From assembly GCA_964542455.1 (NCBI GenBank), contig CAZIUC010000013.1, positions 1 to 64,000 of the forward strand: DNA of 64,000 nt, read 5' to 3'. The notes under the pieces were generated by a model. The model was not told the origin of the DNA. It saw only the letters and a program-made list of their open reading frames with translations, and did no database searches. Below, piece by piece: positions 60,474 to 64,000 of the stretch; the first letter of the stretch is position 1, and every line of letters begins with the position of its first letter. The translations under genes were made by a program, and so were the position numbers. This DNA is from PFJX01 sp964542455 (GTDB taxonomy: Bacteria; Pseudomonadota; Gammaproteobacteria; Burkholderiales; Thiobacillaceae).

Positions 60474-62108
60474 ATGAACATGCTCAATAATCTGAAGATC
60501 GGCACCCGCCTGATCGCGTTGACCGTCATCACCTCCGCGCTATTGCTCGCGGTCGGCCTGGTTGGCGTTTGGGGCATCCAGCAGAGCAGCAAGGCGCTAT
60601 CCCAGGTCTACGACCGCCACCTGACCTCCATCAACGAGTTGCAAGGCGTGCGAGTCGGCCAGTTTCAGATCCGCAACGACATCTTCGAGGCACGCCTGGC
60701 GGGAGACAGCTTCGTCGCCCAGGAAAAATTCGACCTGATCGACAAACGCATCCGTCAGATCAGCGAAGCGCTGGAGGCATACAAGAAGCAACCCCTGTCC
60801 GTTAAGGAAAAGCAACTTCTGGACACTTACCTGGCCGCGCGCATGGATTTCGGTGTCAACGGCATCGGCAAGATGCGCGACCTGTTGAGCAGCGAGGACT
60901 TGGCCGGCGCCGACAAGTTGAGCCGCGAAGTCATGGCCCCCACGTTCGCGGCCGTGCTCAAGGACACCGATGCGCTCATCGACCATCTGACCAGCGAGGC
61001 CGGCGCTTACCGGCAACAGGTAGAAAGCCTGGCGAAGATACTCAATCTGGCCGCCATCATTGGCGTGGCCGTCGGCCTGGCTCTGTCCATAGCGCTCGGT
61101 CTGGTGATTCGGCGCTCCATCATGCATGGCGTCGCCAGTCTGGAAGCAGCCGCCACGCGCATGGCTCAGGGCGACCTGACGGCCAACGTCAAGGTCTCGG
61201 GCAACGATGAATTCGCCCAGGTAGCCGGCGCTTTCAACCATATGTCAAACGAGTTCAGCGGCATCATCGGCGAGATCAGGAGCGCCGCCGATCAGATCAA
61301 TGACACCGCCATCCATGCCGCCGACGATAGCCAGCACGTCGCCACGGCATCCAGCCGCCAAGAGCAATGTGCCGACAACGCCAGTTCTGCCGCGCACGCG
61401 CTCACCCTGGCGCTGGCTGAAGTAGGCGAAAACATCACCGGCATGGTTCGGGCGGCAGATCAGGCCAGCGAACTCGCCCGCACCGGCCAGAAAGTCATCG
61501 GCGAGGCCGCAACCGGCATCGAATCCATCTCGCAATCGGTCAACCAGACCTCCAGCGTCATCGCTTCCCTGGGTAGCCATTCGGATGTCATCGGCCGCAT
61601 CGTCGGCGTCATCAAGGACATCGCCGACCAAACCAATCTGCTCGCGCTGAATGCCGCCATCGAAGCAGCTCGCGCCGGTGAACAGGGGCGCGGCTTTGCC
61701 GTGGTCGCCGACGAAGTGCGCAAACTGGCTGAACGCACCGCCGGCGCCACGGAGGAAATCTCCTCCACGGTACGCACCATTCAGAGCGAAACCAGCGAGG
61801 CCGTTCAGGCCATGGAATCGGCCCGGCAGGCAGTCACCATAGGCGTGGGAAAAGCCAACGAGGGAGATCGTGCCATCACAGACATCAACCACGCGGTAGC
61901 CAGCCTCAGCCAGCAAATCCACACCATCGACAGCATCCGCGCCCGGCAGGATGAATCCAGTCGAGACATCAGCCAGCGCGTCCAGGAGATTCTGCACATG
62001 GCCGGTGAAAACCGCCTGACGGCGGAGAATTCCGCCAGCACCGCCGCGACGCTGGCCGGGCTTTCCACTCGCCTCACGGCGGCGGCAAGCCGCTTCCAAT
62101 TAGGCTAG
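60474..62108 (+). CDS. Methyl-accepting chemotaxis protein
   Basis: 544 residues. Membrane helices lie at about 10-34 and 190-212, enclosing a periplasmic four-helix-bundle sensor. HAMP follows (about 212-265), then the signalling domain with the hairpin DQTNLLALNAAIEAARAGEQ and GRGFAVVADEVRKLAERTAG, overlapping the CheA/CheW contact. The ligand is unknown. A GGAG precedes the ATG at 60474. No che genes are nearby. The stop TAG lies in the CTAG target site of the following element. It is inserted between glnA and the ntrB-linked DUF4124 gene. Confidence 0.93.
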   Translation: MNMLNNLKIGTRLIALTVITSALLLAVGLVGVWGIQQSSKALSQVYDRHLTSINELQGVRVGQFQIRNDIFEARLAGDSFVAQEKFDLIDKRIRQISEALEAYKKQPLSVKEKQLLDTYLAARMDFGVNGIGKMRDLLSSEDLAGADKLSREVMAPTFAAVLKDTDALIDHLTSEAGAYRQQVESLAKILNLAAIIGVAVGLALSIALGLVIRRSIMHGVASLEAAATRMAQGDLTANVKVSGNDEFAQVAGAFNHMSNEFSGIIGEIRSAADQINDTAIHAADDSQHVATASSRQEQCADNASSAAHALTLALAEVGENITGMVRAADQASELARTGQKVIGEAATGIESISQSVNQTSSVIASLGSHSDVIGRIVGVIKDIADQTNLLALNAAIEAARAGEQGRGFAVVADEVRKLAERTAGATEEISSTVRTIQSETSEAVQAMESARQAVTIGVGKANEGDRAITDINHAVASLSQQIHTIDSIRARQDESSRDISQRVQEILHMAGENRLTAENSASTAATLAGLSTRLTAAASRFQLG

Positions 62109-62270
62109 CACCCTGTCGGACTTTGGTCGTCGATAGCGAAAACCGCCCCCCGACGAGCCCGGTTTTTGTCAGATTCGCAGCCGCATAGTCGAACTATGGG
62201 GCACGAAGCTGATGAAAAATGGGCCGTCGCTGTCGCTTTGCAGCCGACGCTTCCAAAGTCGGACAGGCTG
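62109..62270. mobile_element. MITE-like element with CTAG target duplication, 162 bp
   Basis: Terminal inverted repeats CACCCTGTCGGACTTTGG and the complement of CAGCCTGTCCGACTTTGG (two mismatches), flanked by CTAG (62105-62108 and 62271-62274). Similar ends occur at 7672-7809. There is no ORF inside. CTAG duplications are typical of some IS5-like groups. Confidence 0.85.
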
Positions 62271-62332
62271 CTAGACACACCCGCCACAAGCACTGCCTCC
62301 CTATAATCGCGTGGAAAACATAACCACGAAAC

Positions 62333-62818
62333 ATGATGCCCGCACCGCCATGCCCCATTCCGTCTCCCTACCGCCACGCATTTGCGGCCGGATTGGCCTG
62401 CCTGCTGTGGACACAGATCGCATACGGTGAAATCTACAAGTTCGTCGATGACAACGGTCACGTCACCTATACCAACATGCCACGCCCCGGAGCCAAAAAA
62501 CTTGACCTGGGGCCGAGCAAGGACATGAAGCCCGCGAGGGAAGGCAGGCGCGCGAGGAAACCTTCCACTTCCCGCGACCCCACGCCTGACACCTTCCCGC
62601 GCGTCGACTCCGGCACACAGAGAAAGCGTGACGACATGCGTCGGCAACTACTAGTGGAAGAACTGGATAGCGAACAACGCAACCTTAGCGCGGCCCAATC
62701 CGATTACATCGGTGGCCGCAGGCAACCCGGCGCCGATCTCAACCGCCTGATGGACGCCGTTCGCCTGCACGAAAAAAACATCGAAATGCTCAACAAGGAG
62801 CTGTCGCATATCCGGTGA
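62333..62818 (+). CDS. DUF4124-domain exported protein
   Basis: 161 residues. An N-terminal signal or anchor (FAAGLACLLWTQIAYG) is followed by the DUF4124 motif EIYKFVDDNGHVTYTNMPRPGA in the first 55 residues. A basic linker and a C-terminal coiled coil (about 105-160, LNRLMDAVRLHEKNIEMLNKEL) follow. Proteins of this type are often found between glnA and ntrB in betaproteobacteria. Function is unknown; it is probably periplasmic. Confidence 0.88.
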   Translation: MMPAPPCPIPSPYRHAFAAGLACLLWTQIAYGEIYKFVDDNGHVTYTNMPRPGAKKLDLGPSKDMKPAREGRRARKPSTSRDPTPDTFPRVDSGTQRKRDDMRRQLLVEELDSEQRNLSAAQSDYIGGRRQPGADLNRLMDAVRLHEKNIEMLNKELSHIR

Positions 62819-62954
62819 GATGCGAGGCATGACGAGGCATGAGATTCACGCAACATCGCACGTCTCTCATCCTGGCCTGCTTCTTGCTAAATCGTTGCTT
62901 ATGCGCCAGATGAAACTCCTCCCCCCCGAAAACCCTCGCAAAATAAAACACATC

Positions 62955-63028
62955 GCGGGAGGCTCCGCTTGCGGGCCGAACAACCCGAGATGGCACTGCT
63001 ATTCGGCCCACAAGCAGAGCCTCCTACC
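62955..63028. repeat. REP family 2 palindrome pair
   Basis: Inverted halves GCGGGAGGCTCCGCTTGCGG and the complement of GGTAGGAGGCTCTGCTTGTG around AACCCGAGATGGCACTGC. It lies immediately before the ntrB start. A solo half is at 16186. Confidence 0.88.
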
Positions 63029-63034
63029 ACGCCC

Positions 63035-64000
63035 ATGAACTACGCCGCTCCGAGCCTCGATCTGCTGGCTACCGCAGTGCTCATTGTCGATGAGCGACAG
63101 TTCATCCGCTATCTCAACCCGGCGGCAGAGAATTTATTGGGGGTTTCCGCGTACCACGCGCTGGAACGGTCCTTGAGTAGCATCCTGGGCGAATGCACCG
63201 ATCTGGTGCGCGTTTTGGAATCCGCCCTGCATGAGGGCGTCAGCTTTACCGAACATGCTCTGACGCTGCATCTCTCGGGGCAGACACTCACCCTGAGCGC
63301 CACCGTCACTCCCCTGGAAACCGCGACCGGCTCCGCCGTGCTGGAACTATGCGCGGCCGGCGGCAGCGCGCGCATCGCCCACGACGAACAGGTCATGGCG
63401 CAGAGCCAGGCCAGCCAGACCCTGCTGCGGCAACTGGCGCATGAAATCCGCAATCCCTTGGGTGGCATCCGTGGCGCGGCGCAACTGCTGGAAGCGGAAC
63501 TGGAAGAGAGCGATCTGAAGGAATACACCCAGGTCATCATCCAGGAAACCAATCGTCTGCAAACGCTGCTCGACCGCCTCCTGGCCCCGGCCAAGCGGCC
63601 TGTGGTGCAAACGGTGAACCTGCACGAAGTGCTGGAGCGGGTGCGCAGCCTGCTCCTGGCCGAATATCCACGCCTGGAAATTCACCGCGACTACGACATC
63701 AGCCTGCCCAGCTTGCAAGGCGACCCGGAGCAATTGATCCAGGCCGTGCTCAACGTCGCCCGCAATGGTGCCCAGGCGCTTGAAGGAGTGATACGGCCCC
63801 CTGCCCGGGAAGAGCAATCGGGCTCTTCCCCTAGGGGGCCAAGTCGTTCTTGGGACGGCCCGGCAAACGACTGGAAAGGCCGCATCGTGCTGCGGACGCG
63901 GGTGGCGCGCCAGGTCACACTGGCCATGAAACGCTGGAAACTGGCGCTGCGCATCGACGTCATCGACAACGGCCCGGGCATCCCGGAAGACATGCGCGAC
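63035..64000 (+). CDS. glnL: Nitrogen regulation sensor kinase NtrB (3' end outside the window)
   Basis: The first 322 codons are present. A PAS domain (about 5-110) is followed by the H-box QLAHEIRNPLGGIRGAAQLLE with the phospho-acceptor His. The N-box LNVARNGAQALE follows, then the G1 region IDVIDNGPGIP. The kinase phosphorylates NtrC under nitrogen limitation. Between the N-box and GRIVLRTR there are about 30 extra residues (from IRPPAREEQSGSS onwards). Part of them is encoded by a 46-bp palindrome (63795-63840) that keeps the frame; NtrB homologues have only a few residues there. ntrC should follow beyond 64000. Confidence 0.93.
   Translation, partial: MNYAAPSLDLLATAVLIVDERQFIRYLNPAAENLLGVSAYHALERSLSSILGECTDLVRVLESALHEGVSFTEHALTLHLSGQTLTLSATVTPLETATGSAVLELCAAGGSARIAHDEQVMAQSQASQTLLRQLAHEIRNPLGGIRGAAQLLEAELEESDLKEYTQVIIQETNRLQTLLDRLLAPAKRPVVQTVNLHEVLERVRSLLLAEYPRLEIHRDYDISLPSLQGDPEQLIQAVLNVARNGAQALEGVIRPPAREEQSGSSPRGPSRSWDGPANDWKGRIVLRTRVARQVTLAMKRWKLALRIDVIDNGPGIPEDMRD
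63795..63840. repeat. 46-bp palindrome in frame inside ntrB
   Basis: Outer arms GGCCCCCT/AGGGGGCC and inner arms GGGAAGAGC/GCTCTTCCC with loop AATCGG. It resembles a terminator or REP hairpin but is read through in frame. Confidence 0.9.

Overview
The window is 64 kb of GC-rich bacterial chromosome. It contains one scaffold gap, exactly 100 Ns at 22537-22636. No phage, plasmid, rRNA or CRISPR locus is visible. Gene content and order suggest a betaproteobacterium: lepA-lepB-DUF4845-rnc-era-recO-pdxJ, glnA-DUF4124-ntrB, aroE-mtgA, and a Pro-Arg-His tRNA cluster. NAD-type hydrogenase genes and exported Met/Asn/Pro repeat proteins would fit a chemolithotroph or facultative lithotroph. That lifestyle is an inference; genus cannot be read from the sequence.

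Layout. 1-9.3 kb: NERD-UvrD helicase, ycaO, a DP/NP-repeat exported protein, DUF924 protein, tRNA-Ser(GCT), MEKHLA protein, lysC, a Bax-inhibitor-1-like protein and a second DP/NP-repeat protein. 9.4-11.4 kb: hoxW and hoxH without their usual partner genes. 11.5-17.7 kb: the lepA-pdxJ housekeeping operon. 17.9-22.5 kb: an MsrA-thioredoxin-MsrB lipoprotein, a membrane protein, an orphan histidine kinase and a prepilin-like protein. 22.5-28.5 kb: a palindromic repeat array with the gap, P-type ATPase, AI-2E-family permease and UMF1-type MFS transporter. 28.7-30.6 kb: a sigma-54 activator divergent from a small exported protein that has a near-consensus sigma-54 promoter. 30.7-35.1 kb: beta-CASP nuclease, a third exported repeat protein and a stomatin/NfeD pair. 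35.2-41.4 kb: a complete Mrp (Mnh) Na+/H+ antiporter operon. 41.8-46.6 kb: rhodanese, TerC, HtpX, threonylcarbamoyl-AMP synthase, HPF and an NhaR-like regulator. 46.7-52.6 kb: tRNAs His, Arg and Pro, folD, glucokinase, a degenerate GGDEF protein, a class I amidotransferase and an aspartyl protease. 52.7-55.3 kb: rubrerythrin, FeS protein and DUF3501. 55.3-64 kb: mgtE, mtgA, aroE, glnA under NtrC/sigma-54 control, a chemoreceptor, DUF4124 protein and the start of ntrB.

Two themes stand out. First, the window is dense in small palindromic or MITE-like repeats of several families. They sit between genes, at operon joints, at the 3' ends of genes (supplying stop codons and C-terminal tails for hoxH, glk, mgtE and aroE), and even in frame inside mrpD and ntrB. 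Second, there are exported DP/NP-repeat proteins: two are clear paralogues with about a dozen 12-13-residue units, one has 16-residue units, and the sigma-54-controlled small protein is similar in style. I know no described function for these. A sulfur-globule or envelope-coat role is a speculation worth testing.
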